Shown piece after piece: positions 1-6,248 of a stretch of 6,292 nt of DNA; position 1 is the stretch's first letter; each line of letters opens with the position of its first letter. Under the pieces are notes generated by a model. That model saw only the letters and a list, made by a program, of their open reading frames with translations. It was not told the DNA's origin and searched no databases. Position numbers and translations under genes: made by a program. Source of the DNA: Bacilli bacterium (GTDB lineage Bacteria > Bacillota_I > Bacilli_A > Izemoplasmatales > Hujiaoplasmataceae); NCBI GenBank assembly GCA_018400565.1, contig JAGYMP010000097.1, positions 1-6,292 of the forward strand. The letters run 5' to 3'.

Positions 1-380
1 CCGATGATCCCCGGTTTGAGTTTGTCGACATAACCGAAATTCGTCAATCCGATCGAACCGTACACGTTACAGATCGACAAAACCAGGATTTCATCAATCC
101 CATAAAGCGGATTGTCCTCGTCAATCAGTGTCTGAAGCGGTTCGGATAATTTCTTGTCTTCAGCTAATTTGTCGAGTTCAAGTCCCGTCAAAATCGCATT
201 CTGGACTTCGCGTTTGGAAAGCACACGGTCAATCGCATCCTCGCAATCCTCATGTGTCAATCCTTCGAGATACTTGTATTGTAACTCATAGACGATCTCG
301 GCGATGTCATTTATTGTGACGCCCCGTTTTTGGATCATCGCCAAAACGTAAGCTTTCATCTCTTTAGCTTTGATTAACAT
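1..380 (-). CDS. YutG/PgpA-family phosphatidylglycerophosphatase A (partial, C-terminus beyond window)
   Basis: The first 126 residues are visible; the rest lies beyond the left edge. The family (PgpA domain, B. subtilis YutG) is annotated as dephosphorylating phosphatidylglycerophosphate to phosphatidylglycerol at the membrane. The match rests on three blocks remembered from YutG-type proteins: RGVTINDIAEIVYELQ at about residues 19-34, SKREVQNAILTGLELD at 55-70, and the run from LYGIDEI (92-98) through NVYGSIGLTNFGYVDK (105-120). The Gram-positive members are soluble and lack the membrane helices of E. coli PgpA, and none is seen here. The ATG at 380 follows a GAGGGAG SD that lies inside the last codons of the NifU gene, whose stop ends at 387, so the two are probably translationally coupled. 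Family assignment is firm; the substrate in this organism is inferred. Confidence 0.85.
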   Translation of the reverse strand, partial: MLIKAKEMKAYVLAMIQKRGVTINDIAEIVYELQYKYLEGLTHEDCEDAIDRVLSKREVQNAILTGLELDKLAEDKKLSEPLQTLIDEDNPLYGIDEILVLSICNVYGSIGLTNFGYVDKLKPGII

Positions 381-386
381 ATACAA

Positions 387-629
387 TCACACTCCCTCGA
401 CGTGTTCGACGCCGATGACGCCGGGCACACGTTCCAAAAGAGTGTCTTCAATCATTTCACGAAGTGTCCCTTCCAATCCGATGCAGCCGACACACGCTCC
501 CGTCAAACGGACATAGACAATACCGTCCTCAAAACGGATGAATTCGATGTCGCCTCCGTCTCTTTGAATGTAGGGCCGGATCAATTCGATCACTTCTTTG
601 ATTTCTTCGATGATTTCTTCATGTTCCAT
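387..629 (-). CDS. NifU C-terminal-type Fe-S cluster scaffold (YutI-like)
   Basis: A stand-alone NifU C-terminal (Nfu) domain of 80 residues. Such proteins carry a [4Fe-4S] cluster between subunits and pass it to apo-proteins in the cytoplasm. The signature is RPYIQRDGGDIEFI at about 18-31, then the cluster-binding CxxC in GACVGCIG (C46 and C49 from the ATG), then GTLREMIEDTLLERVPGV. The CVGCIG core departs a little from the common CGSCP-type core, but both cysteines are present. The longer reading from the in-frame GTG at 638 is unlikely, because that GTG lies inside the SD; the ATG at 629 sits 5 nt after GGTGA. The upstream yutD-like gene stops at 635, 5 nt before this start, and the PgpA-like gene follows within 6 nt. 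Possible clients include the Fe-S enzymes IspG and IspH of the MEP pathway, which is inference only. Confidence 0.9.
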   Translation of the reverse strand: MEHEEIIEEIKEVIELIRPYIQRDGGDIEFIRFEDGIVYVRLTGACVGCIGLEGTLREMIEDTLLERVPGVIGVEHVEGV

Positions 630-634
630 GGTTT

Positions 635-642
635 TCACCCCT
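635..642 (-). promoter_or_regulatory. Ribosome binding site that fixes the NifU-like start
   Basis: On the minus strand AGGGGTGA precedes the ATG at 629 with a 5 nt spacer after GGTGA, an ideal distance. The same bases contain the in-frame GTG (636-638) that would otherwise extend the protein by three residues, so that GTG is read as part of the SD. The TGA within the site is also the stop codon of the upstream yutD-like gene. Confidence 0.8.
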
Positions 643-904
643 GCTTATTCTTTTTGATGCGCTTCAGAATATAATATGAACAATTATACGGACAGGATTC
701 CGAGATATAATCGGGAATGACCTGATATGTTTCCTTTCCGTTGACGGAAAAACCTTTTAATCTCAGCATCCCGGCGGAATAATCGCCGACAATGTAACGA
801 TATTGATTCAGATATTTAATATATCGGTTGTTGAAATCGTCCAGAACGAATGCGTCCCGGTAATTTTTGACCAACTCATATGTTCCATGATCCGTCTCAA
901 TCAT
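635..904 (-). CDS. yutD: YutD-family protein (DUF1027)
   Basis: An 89-residue cytoplasmic protein of the YutD/DUF1027 family, which is widespread in Firmicutes and has no established biochemical role that I can state. The diagnostic block is YIVGDYSAGMLRLKGF at 37-52, corresponding to the YIVGDWGYGQLRLKGF-like core of B. subtilis YutD. It is followed by a C-terminal SCPYNCSYYILKR with two cysteines (C71, C75) matching the CxxxC region of the family. The frame is open to 970, but the ATG at 904 is preferred: it has a GAGGTGG SD at 909-915, and the promoter -10 at 930-935 would put the transcript start near the only other candidate ATG (925), leaving that one without a ribosome site. It is the first gene of a unit continuing with the NifU-like and PgpA-like genes, a set that also clusters in the yut region of Bacillus. 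Confidence 0.85.
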   Translation of the reverse strand: MIETDHGTYELVKNYRDAFVLDDFNNRYIKYLNQYRYIVGDYSAGMLRLKGFSVNGKETYQVIPDYISESCPYNCSYYILKRIKKNKQG

Positions 905-929
905 ATTGCCACCTCGCTCTCGCATGATT

Positions 930-959
930 ATTGTATCACATAAGGTATATTTTCCCCAA
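930..959 (-). promoter_or_regulatory. Extended -10 promoter for the yutD-nifU-pgpA unit
   Basis: Read on the minus strand, TGATACAAT (938 to 930) is an extended -10 element (TGn plus TACAAT). A weak -35-like TTGGGG at 954-959 lies 18 nt upstream. It sits between the terminator of the preceding operon and the yutD-like start, and predicts transcription starting near 923 with a leader of about 20 nt. Promoter strength and exact start are inferred. Confidence 0.65.
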
Positions 960-968
960 ACAATCCAC

Positions 969-993
969 AAAAAAAAGGGTCTTTAAGGACCCT
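969..993 (-). terminator. Rho-independent terminator after ispF
   Basis: On the minus strand a 6-bp perfect stem AGGGTC / GACCCT (988-993 and 976-981) encloses a 6-nt CTTAAA loop and is followed directly by a T run (975 to 969). It lies 6 nt after the ispF stop codon. It ends the unit that starts at 6213 and separates it from the yutD unit. Confidence 0.92.
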
Positions 994-999
994 CAAACA

Positions 1000-1491
1000 T
1001 CATAACATCATGAAAACGTCGTTTTCGACCAAGACGATGGCTTCACAAATAATGGCTTTTTCCTCCCCGACAATTCCTAATCCTTCAAACGTCGTGGCTT
1101 TGATGGAAATTCGTTTTTCATCGATATCGAGGATATCCGCGATCCGTTTACGGATTTTCTTGACATAGGGTCTCAGTTTTGGTTTCTCAAGTGAAATCAT
1201 CGTATCAAGGTTGGCGATGTGATACCCTTTGGATGTGACATAATTAATGACTTCCTCCAAAATAAGCGATGAGTCATAATCTTTGTATTTCGGATCGTCC
1301 TCGGGAAAGAAACGGCCCAGATCGCCAAGTCCGACGGCACCGAGAATCGATTCCGCGATGGCGTGCATCAAACAATCACCGTCCGAATATCCGACAGGTC
1401 CTTTTTCATGATCGATTTTGACACCACCCAGAATGAACGGTTTTCCTTTTTCGAGCGGATGGACATCTTTTGAAAATCCGACGCGCATCAT
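1000..1491 (-). CDS. ispF: 2-C-methyl-D-erythritol 2,4-cyclodiphosphate synthase
   Basis: IspF converts CDP-ME 2-phosphate to MEcPP and CMP, the fifth step of the MEP (non-mevalonate) isoprenoid pathway. It is a cytoplasmic homotrimer with active sites between subunits. At 163 residues it has normal length. The metal ligands of the family are present: D9 and H11 in KDVHP, and H43 in SDGDCLMHAI. Other conserved blocks are LGGV (21-24), LGAVGLGDLGRFFPEDDP (50-67), DSS (73-75), EKPKLRPY (102-109) and KATTFEGLG (131-139). Two departures from the E. coli sequence are visible: Tyr35 replaces the usual His of HSDGD, and GEEKAI (142-147) replaces GRGEGI, losing the arginine at the trimer core. The ATG at 1491 overlaps the ispD stop as ATGA, with GGAGG 7 nt upstream; the adjacent ATG at 1488 is less well spaced. 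It is the last gene of its operon. Confidence 0.96.
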   Translation of the reverse strand: MMRVGFSKDVHPLEKGKPFILGGVKIDHEKGPVGYSDGDCLMHAIAESILGAVGLGDLGRFFPEDDPKYKDYDSSLILEEVINYVTSKGYHIANLDTMISLEKPKLRPYVKKIRKRIADILDIDEKRISIKATTFEGLGIVGEEKAIICEAIVLVENDVFMML

Positions 1492-2141
1492 AACAACTCC
1501 TCCATATATTTAAGATCCGACGGGTCGGTCACCTTTATATTATCATAATTGCCTTCAACAACAAACACCTTTTTTTTCGTATAGGCACGGTACAAAGATA
1601 CATCATCGGTAAATCGCATGTTTTCTTCCTTTGCCCGGCGGTGTGCCGTCAGTATATCTGCCGTCATGAATGCCTGGGGTGTCTGCATGAGCCTCAACGC
1701 ATCACGGTCAACATATGTGTCAATCAAACCGTTTTTTGCCAGGGACACTGAATCCTTCGGTCGCACACAAAGTGCGGCCGCTTTGTTTTCGGATAATTTC
1801 TCTTTAAGCCGGCTTAATGCCTCACTTCCCACATTCGGACGTGCGCCGTCATGGATCATCACACGGTCAGAGGAAACTTCGACAAGCCCGTTTCGGACGG
1901 AATCCTGCCGGGTTTCTCCGCCGGTGACAAATCGGCATCCGATGCCTTGAAGCGCCTTTCTCATGTCCTTGGTTTCCTCATTTTGGCAAACCACGATGAT
2001 GTCTTCACAATCGTCATCATCCGCAAAAAGATGTGCGGTATGATAAATGAGCGGTTTGTCTTTGATGAGGACGAACATTTTGTTTTGGCCGGTTTTCATC
2101 CGTTTTCCCAAGCCGGCTGCCACAATCAGTGCGGTATACAT
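1488..2141 (-). CDS. ispD: 2-C-methyl-D-erythritol 4-phosphate cytidylyltransferase
   Basis: IspD joins CTP and MEP to give CDP-methylerythritol and pyrophosphate, the third step of the MEP pathway. At 217 residues it is a complete single-domain nucleotidyltransferase. The nucleotide-binding loop AAGLGKRM is at 8-15, with R14 and K21 matching the two basic catalytic residues R20 and K27 of E. coli IspD in position and spacing. GGETRQDSV (74-82), HDGARP (97-102), KDSV (129-132, a Thr-to-Ser change against E. coli KDT/RDT), VDR (144-146), QTPQAF (153-158), TDD (178-180) and NIKVTDPSDL (201-210) follow in family order. The ATG at 2141 has AAGGA 7 nt upstream and overlaps the end of the cyclo-ligase gene by 16 nt. 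Its own stop overlaps the ispF start. It is not fused to IspF, unlike in many proteobacteria. Confidence 0.96.
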   Translation of the reverse strand: MYTALIVAAGLGKRMKTGQNKMFVLIKDKPLIYHTAHLFADDDDCEDIIVVCQNEETKDMRKALQGIGCRFVTGGETRQDSVRNGLVEVSSDRVMIHDGARPNVGSEALSRLKEKLSENKAAALCVRPKDSVSLAKNGLIDTYVDRDALRLMQTPQAFMTADILTAHRRAKEENMRFTDDVSLYRAYTKKKVFVVEGNYDNIKVTDPSDLKYMEELL

Positions 2142-2674
2142 ACAATCATCCTTTCGGGCGTCAGTAGGTTGTCCATGGGCACATCATCCTCGTCGGCCCA
2201 ACCGCCGGGGATGATTTGGAACGGATGACAAATCCCATACTTAAGAGCGCCCGCATCGTCTAAATAATGGTCATAATACCCTTTCCCGTATCCGATGCGT
2301 GCACCGTGACGGGTAAACGCAAGCCCCGGAACCAAAAACAAATCGATGCTTGTCTTTTCAAGCGGCGTACCGATGGGCTCTTTTAAGTTGAACGGTCCGT
2401 TTTGGAAGCCTTTGTCCGTCCGTGTGACAAACTCCATCTCGGCGGTCTCCGTCTTTTTGATTCGCGGGAAACAAAACGTTTTGTCATCATCCAAGAGCGG
2501 TAGGAGATCGATCTCATCGTCGAGCGGATAATACATCGCGACGACATCGGCACTTAAATAACCCGCATCCTGATGCAACAACGCGATTATGCGCGCGGAT
2601 GCAATCCGTTGGTCTTTATCACTCAACGACTGTCTTTTTGCCTTCATTGTTTTACGTATCGATGCTTTATCCAT
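2126..2674 (-). CDS. 5-formyltetrahydrofolate cyclo-ligase (methenyl-THF synthetase)
   Basis: The enzyme uses ATP to convert 5-formyl-THF to 5,10-methenyl-THF in the cytoplasm, returning a storage or inhibitory folate to the one-carbon pool. Homologues are called YqgN in Bacillus, Fau/YgfA in E. coli and MTHFS in animals. The 182 residues match family length. Visible motifs are the N-terminal basic KASIRK (K3, R7), YYPLDDEID (48-56), PR (70-71), EP (99-100), DLFLVPGLAF (111-120), the signature GARIGYGKGYYDHYL (124-138), and YGICHPFQIIP (146-156) with DVPMD near the end. The ATG at 2674 is chosen over a TTG one codon upstream. The SD is weak, but the start lies 6 nt after the stop of the preceding gene, so it may depend on re-initiation. 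Its place directly before ispD is unusual and its link to isoprenoid synthesis is not evident. Confidence 0.93.
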   Translation of the reverse strand: MDKASIRKTMKAKRQSLSDKDQRIASARIIALLHQDAGYLSADVVAMYYPLDDEIDLLPLLDDDKTFCFPRIKKTETAEMEFVTRTDKGFQNGPFNLKEPIGTPLEKTSIDLFLVPGLAFTRHGARIGYGKGYYDHYLDDAGALKYGICHPFQIIPGGWADEDDVPMDNLLTPERMIVCIPH

Positions 2675-2680
2675 CAACCA

Positions 2681-3853
2681 TCATTTCCCGTAAACGGAAT
2701 AATTCTGTTTTTTGTTGCGGATGGCTTCATTCATCGTTTTCGTCGCCAACGTCAACAATTCATCGGCTTTGTAATTGGACCACGCATCATAGCGCATGAT
2801 ACCTAAATTCGGATAAACGACCTGTTCGATGCCGCCGACCTTCAAATTCAGGTTCACAAGTTCTCCGCCGCTCTCAAGCGCCCGGAGCAACACCTCGTAT
2901 TTTTGTTGATCTTTGATGATCATCGCAAACTGAATGCCGGTGATCCGAAAGATCGTGTTCGCACCTTTCGCAAAGTGATAGCGCATCTTATTGATGTATT
3001 CGGCGATTAATAGATTACCCGCATCACGGCCAAGCCGTTTGTTGATGTCGGGAATGTTGGTCAGTTGGAACATGACAAGATAAAACGGTTCGTTTTTGTT
3101 GATCAATGATGTCACATAACGAATGCACGTTTCTTCGGTCGGAAGTGAATCAATCTCGTCGATCGTCGTTTTTGGAAACAATTTGATGTCTAGCGGTTTG
3201 ACCGAAGCGATGACATGCCTTTTTTTACCGAATAGGAAGGCTTTGCCTTTTTCCTCAACCCAGAGTTGGCCCTGCTCCGTCATGATTCGGTATTTGAGTT
3301 GGTAAGTGGTCTGTTTTTTCCATGCTTTGCGGACCACGGACAAATATTGGTTGCGGTCGTCCTCGCTGATTTTGGCGACATAATCCTCCATTGTGAATTC
3401 CGCATGATTCGTCCCTAAAAATTCGGACAATTGTTCGGTCACAAACAACGAATCGAGATTTTCATCATAAAAGATGATGCCTTCGTCCACCAATGACAGC
3501 GTGTGGATGAATCTGAGCCTTAGCAATTCGGATGTCGAGCGGATATCCTCAAGTTCTTTCTCAATCTCAAAGAAGTCATAATCCGTGAGGTTTTTCGTCA
3601 CCCTGATTTTGTTTTTGAAGGTCACCCCGAACAAAACCACCAGTGCATAAAGCACATAGGTGAATTCGGTTTCATAGGCAGTGACATCCACAAACGTGAT
3701 CAGATCCGGATCATACCGCATGATGCCATACACAGTGAGCGACACCACCAACAAAAGGAATTTCCAAATACGGAATTTCCGGTAGATGATGGTGCTGAAT
3801 GCGAACAACACCACAAGCATGGCCAAACTGATGTATATAAATATCTGATTCAT
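2681..3853 (-). CDS. Membrane protein with PAS-like region and degenerate GGDEF domain
   Basis: A 390-residue likely membrane sensor or regulator. Three hydrophobic helices lie at about 2-23, 29-46 and 62-79, then a charged linker with possible coiled coil (88-113), then a PAS-like segment (115-220: LVDEGIIFYDENLDSLF opening, PAC-like strands at 184-220). The C-terminal 155 residues follow the GGDEF pattern: FQLTNIPDINKRLGRDAGN (262-280) aligns with the DxDxFKxxNDxxGHxxGD stretch and IFRITGIQF (301-309) with xxRxGGDEF. By comparison with PleD the metal-site aspartate is Q263, the base-contacting Asp is N280, GGDEF reads TGIQF (305-309), and the inhibitory RxxD site reads KGAN (296-299); only N271 and structural glycines remain. 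It should therefore not make c-di-GMP. The ATG at 3853 has AAGAGG about 9 nt upstream and lies 20 nt after the oxidoreductase gene. The ligand and output are unknown. Confidence 0.8.
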   Translation of the reverse strand: MNQIFIYISLAMLVVLFAFSTIIYRKFRIWKFLLLVVSLTVYGIMRYDPDLITFVDVTAYETEFTYVLYALVVLFGVTFKNKIRVTKNLTDYDFFEIEKELEDIRSTSELLRLRFIHTLSLVDEGIIFYDENLDSLFVTEQLSEFLGTNHAEFTMEDYVAKISEDDRNQYLSVVRKAWKKQTTYQLKYRIMTEQGQLWVEEKGKAFLFGKKRHVIASVKPLDIKLFPKTTIDEIDSLPTEETCIRYVTSLINKNEPFYLVMFQLTNIPDINKRLGRDAGNLLIAEYINKMRYHFAKGANTIFRITGIQFAMIIKDQQKYEVLLRALESGGELVNLNLKVGGIEQVVYPNLGIMRYDAWSNYKADELLTLATKTMNEAIRNKKQNYSVYGK

Positions 3854-3873
3854 CGAATCAAACCTCTTTTCGT

Positions 3874-6213
3874 TTATTTCTTGATGTTGGTCTTAACATA
3901 AATGACCGGATAGTAATAAGTGAGGAATATGCCAATAAAGATCAAATTGTACCACGCAGAGACATAACGCTCGCCCGACACATAGGTGAATGCCAAAATA
4001 CCCGTGAAAATAACGGCCCAAACCAATGTCAGTCCGTTCATAATGATCTTGAACAATCGCGTGGAAGCATAGTCTGTTTTTTGATCGAATTTATGGAAAT
4101 CATAAAGCAACGGTTTACCTAGGAACCAAGAGACAAACAACACAAGCCCCATCGCCCCGAGCAGGTGATCATCCATATTGAGATGGTTGAAATCCGACCA
4201 GAAAACAGCCATGATCACCATTGCCGCGAGAATGCCCGCCATGATGTATTCATACACGGATGTTTTTGAAAACACATACCGTTTGAAAAAAATCAAGGCG
4301 ACACTGAGACCGAGCGCAAACGGCAAGATCCAGATCAGCGCATAATAATTCGCCAAAAATGCGGCGGCGCCCCAGATGAGAAAATGAACAAAGAGGATCT
4401 GAACCCCGAGATTATGCCAATCGATTTTCGGTTGATAATCTTTTTTCGGTTCCTGATAATCATCGAGATCAAACACCTCGACAAAGACATCGAGATTTTG
4501 TTTATCTCCCATGTATTTGAAACCGGTCGATGCCTTCGCTTCGTCAAACGTCATTTTTTTCAACAACAGTTGTGAAAGAAGATCGTTCGTTGCATAAACC
4601 GATAGTTCGGGTTGCTCATACAAACCCCGGTATACCATGATATTTTTGTTTTTGGCACGGATGAAATACGTGCTGTTGCCGATATGGAAATTCACGTGAA
4701 ACTCTTTTTTTCCGAGCAAACCCGGCACATAGTTATGCCGAATCATCATCATGATCTCGTCATTGCTCAGATAATAAAACGTATCGTCATTCTCTCCGTA
4801 ATACAATTTTTCTTCAATGTTGTCGCCACAGCTCACACCGACGGATATCGCTCCGAACAGACCTGCTTCGGGTCTCAGGAAATCGCCTGCAAAAAACAGA
4901 TTGCCGTGTAAGATGAGATGTTCGAAGTTTTCGATGTCGATCAACCGGTTGATGGACAGGTTTTTACGGACACTTCGGTCGGGCAAAACACCTCTGATCG
5001 CCGAAGGCGAACCCTCTTTAATCGCTACGATGTGTTTGTTTAATTTCGGGAACACTGTGCGAAGCCTTTTCAAAACCGCTTCCTCGGTATCCTTTTCAAC
5101 GCTATCATAAGCGAAATCAAGACAAAATGCCCCATATCCCTCAGGGATCTCGTCTTCATGCCCGTTTGAATAATTTAACAACCGAAGCAGATTGGCCCCA
5201 TCGTCGTGCATGGTATTGAAATGATACACATCATGCACAATGCCCATCTGGGCAGGTACCAGATTCGTGATCAAATAAAGCGTGTCGGTCTTAACCTTAC
5301 GGGGTGCGGGCGGGAAGAAACGCTTCATCTCATCGATGAACTCCTCTTCATCGGGAAAATGTTTTTTACAAAAATCGACGGGTAATTGGTTGACGACAAA
5401 ATACTTGGCATGAATCTTAACGCCCTCTTTCGTCAAAAGATGATTAAGCGAATTGTTTTTCACAACAAATTCATCGATTTTATGACGAACGATCATATCT
5501 TCACCCAATAATTTCAGGCGTTTTTTCATCTCCCGGATGATTTCACCCATATGTATTTTTCTGAGATAAAATCCTTCATAAAGACCGGTGAAGAAATTAA
5601 TGAAAAAATTATAAGCGTTGATTTCTTCAGAACGCAAACCCCTGATATTCGCAAACAATGTGAATTCCTCAATCAAATCCTCATCACTGAAATATTTCAG
5701 TAACAGGTTTTTGAGTGAATAATCCCCCCATTCAATCATAAGCGATGTAAGCGTGTATTCGGTGTTTTCAAGCATATTGAGGCGTTGTTCGAGATAGTTT
5801 TCATGATGGCGTTTCAAATCATCGAAGAAACGGATGATCGCATCCCGTTGTTTGGGATAATACCGGATGAGATAAACACGAAAATCATTCAACGCACGTT
5901 TCCTGCGGCGCATACTTCCGTCTGCGTCGATGATGATGTCCTCCGTGCATCGTTTTCCATCCAGGACATCCGATAATCCGAGCACACGCAAATAACGGTC
6001 CAGAAGACCGCCTTCCTGCAACCCCGTGATATCATTGTTTCTTTCATGAAAGAAATCAATGGAATGATTCTCGGGATCGGTCAATGTCACCTTGTTCCTT
6101 CTTGGCGTCGGATCGTCAATCACAAGCACCTTCCGCATCTTGCGTGCCAAAAACAAAGCAAGCGTCAGACTCGTGACATCGCTTCCCACGACGACCACAT
6201 CATATTTTTTCAA
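3874..6213 (-). CDS. FAD-dependent oxidoreductase (CrtI-like) fused to SCP2-like domain and membrane domain
   Basis: A 779-residue three-part protein. Residues 1-470 resemble the phytoene desaturase/amine oxidase FAD fold: strand YDVVVVG (4-10), an acidic end of the second strand at VLVIDD (29-34), VVNQLP (273-278), and a C-terminal FAD-binding block FFAGDFLRPEAGLFGAISVG (440-459). The dinucleotide loop reads GSDVTS instead of GxGxxG, so it is divergent. Residues about 480-585 look like an SCP2-type lipid-binding domain (VNFHIGNSTYFIRAKN, PELSVYATNDLLSQLLLKK, GFKYMGDKQNLDVFVEVF). Residues 603-774 hold about six transmembrane helices (603-621, 624-643, 655-672, 684-699, 722-744, 752-774), with a GKPLLYDFHK motif (699-708) before the fifth. 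There is no signal peptide, so the enzymatic part should face the cytoplasm. The start is a TTG with a well-placed SD. Substrate unknown; a lipid or isoprenoid is inferred from the SCP2-like part and the downstream ispDF. Confidence 0.78.
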   Translation of the reverse strand: MKKYDVVVVGSDVTSLTLALFLARKMRKVLVIDDPTPRRNKVTLTDPENHSIDFFHERNNDITGLQEGGLLDRYLRVLGLSDVLDGKRCTEDIIIDADGSMRRRKRALNDFRVYLIRYYPKQRDAIIRFFDDLKRHHENYLEQRLNMLENTEYTLTSLMIEWGDYSLKNLLLKYFSDEDLIEEFTLFANIRGLRSEEINAYNFFINFFTGLYEGFYLRKIHMGEIIREMKKRLKLLGEDMIVRHKIDEFVVKNNSLNHLLTKEGVKIHAKYFVVNQLPVDFCKKHFPDEEEFIDEMKRFFPPAPRKVKTDTLYLITNLVPAQMGIVHDVYHFNTMHDDGANLLRLLNYSNGHEDEIPEGYGAFCLDFAYDSVEKDTEEAVLKRLRTVFPKLNKHIVAIKEGSPSAIRGVLPDRSVRKNLSINRLIDIENFEHLILHGNLFFAGDFLRPEAGLFGAISVGVSCGDNIEEKLYYGENDDTFYYLSNDEIMMMIRHNYVPGLLGKKEFHVNFHIGNSTYFIRAKNKNIMVYRGLYEQPELSVYATNDLLSQLLLKKMTFDEAKASTGFKYMGDKQNLDVFVEVFDLDDYQEPKKDYQPKIDWHNLGVQILFVHFLIWGAAAFLANYYALIWILPFALGLSVALIFFKRYVFSKTSVYEYIMAGILAAMVIMAVFWSDFNHLNMDDHLLGAMGLVLFVSWFLGKPLLYDFHKFDQKTDYASTRLFKIIMNGLTLVWAVIFTGILAFTYVSGERYVSAWYNLIFIGIFLTYYYPVIYVKTNIKK

Positions 6214-6216
6214 AAA

Positions 6217-6222
6217 ATCACC
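6217..6222 (-). promoter_or_regulatory. Ribosome binding site that supports the TTG start of the oxidoreductase
   Basis: GGTGAT on the minus strand places GGTGA 4 nt before the TTG at 6213, equivalent to about 7 nt from a consensus AGGAGG. No ATG or GTG exists in frame upstream before a TGA, and the first FAD-fold strand begins three residues after the TTG, so no later start is plausible. Confidence 0.75.
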
Positions 6223-6248
6223 GCTTTTGGTTGGGTTCTGTCAATCAA

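Noticed and set aside
402..674. A 90-codon open frame on the plus strand opposite the NifU-like gene
   Set aside because: It is antisense to a gene with a clear family match, has no SD or known motif, and its low-complexity Asp/Phe run is the complement of Glu/Ile codons.
905..970. A longer yutD-like protein with 22 extra N-terminal residues
   Set aside because: That stretch covers the -10 element and probable transcript start, and the family match and SD both favour the ATG at 904.
1488..2141. A bifunctional IspDF fusion
   Set aside because: ispD ends in a TGA that overlaps the ispF start as ATGA; the genes are in different frames with a proper SD for ispF.
1618..2228. Two overlapping plus-strand open frames of 110 and 125 codons
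   Set aside because: Both are antisense to ispD, which carries every family motif; they show no recognisable domain and no convincing ribosome site.
2681..3390. An active diguanylate cyclase
   Set aside because: The GGDEF loop is TGIQF and the metal and base-contacting acids are replaced, so only the fold pattern supports the family.
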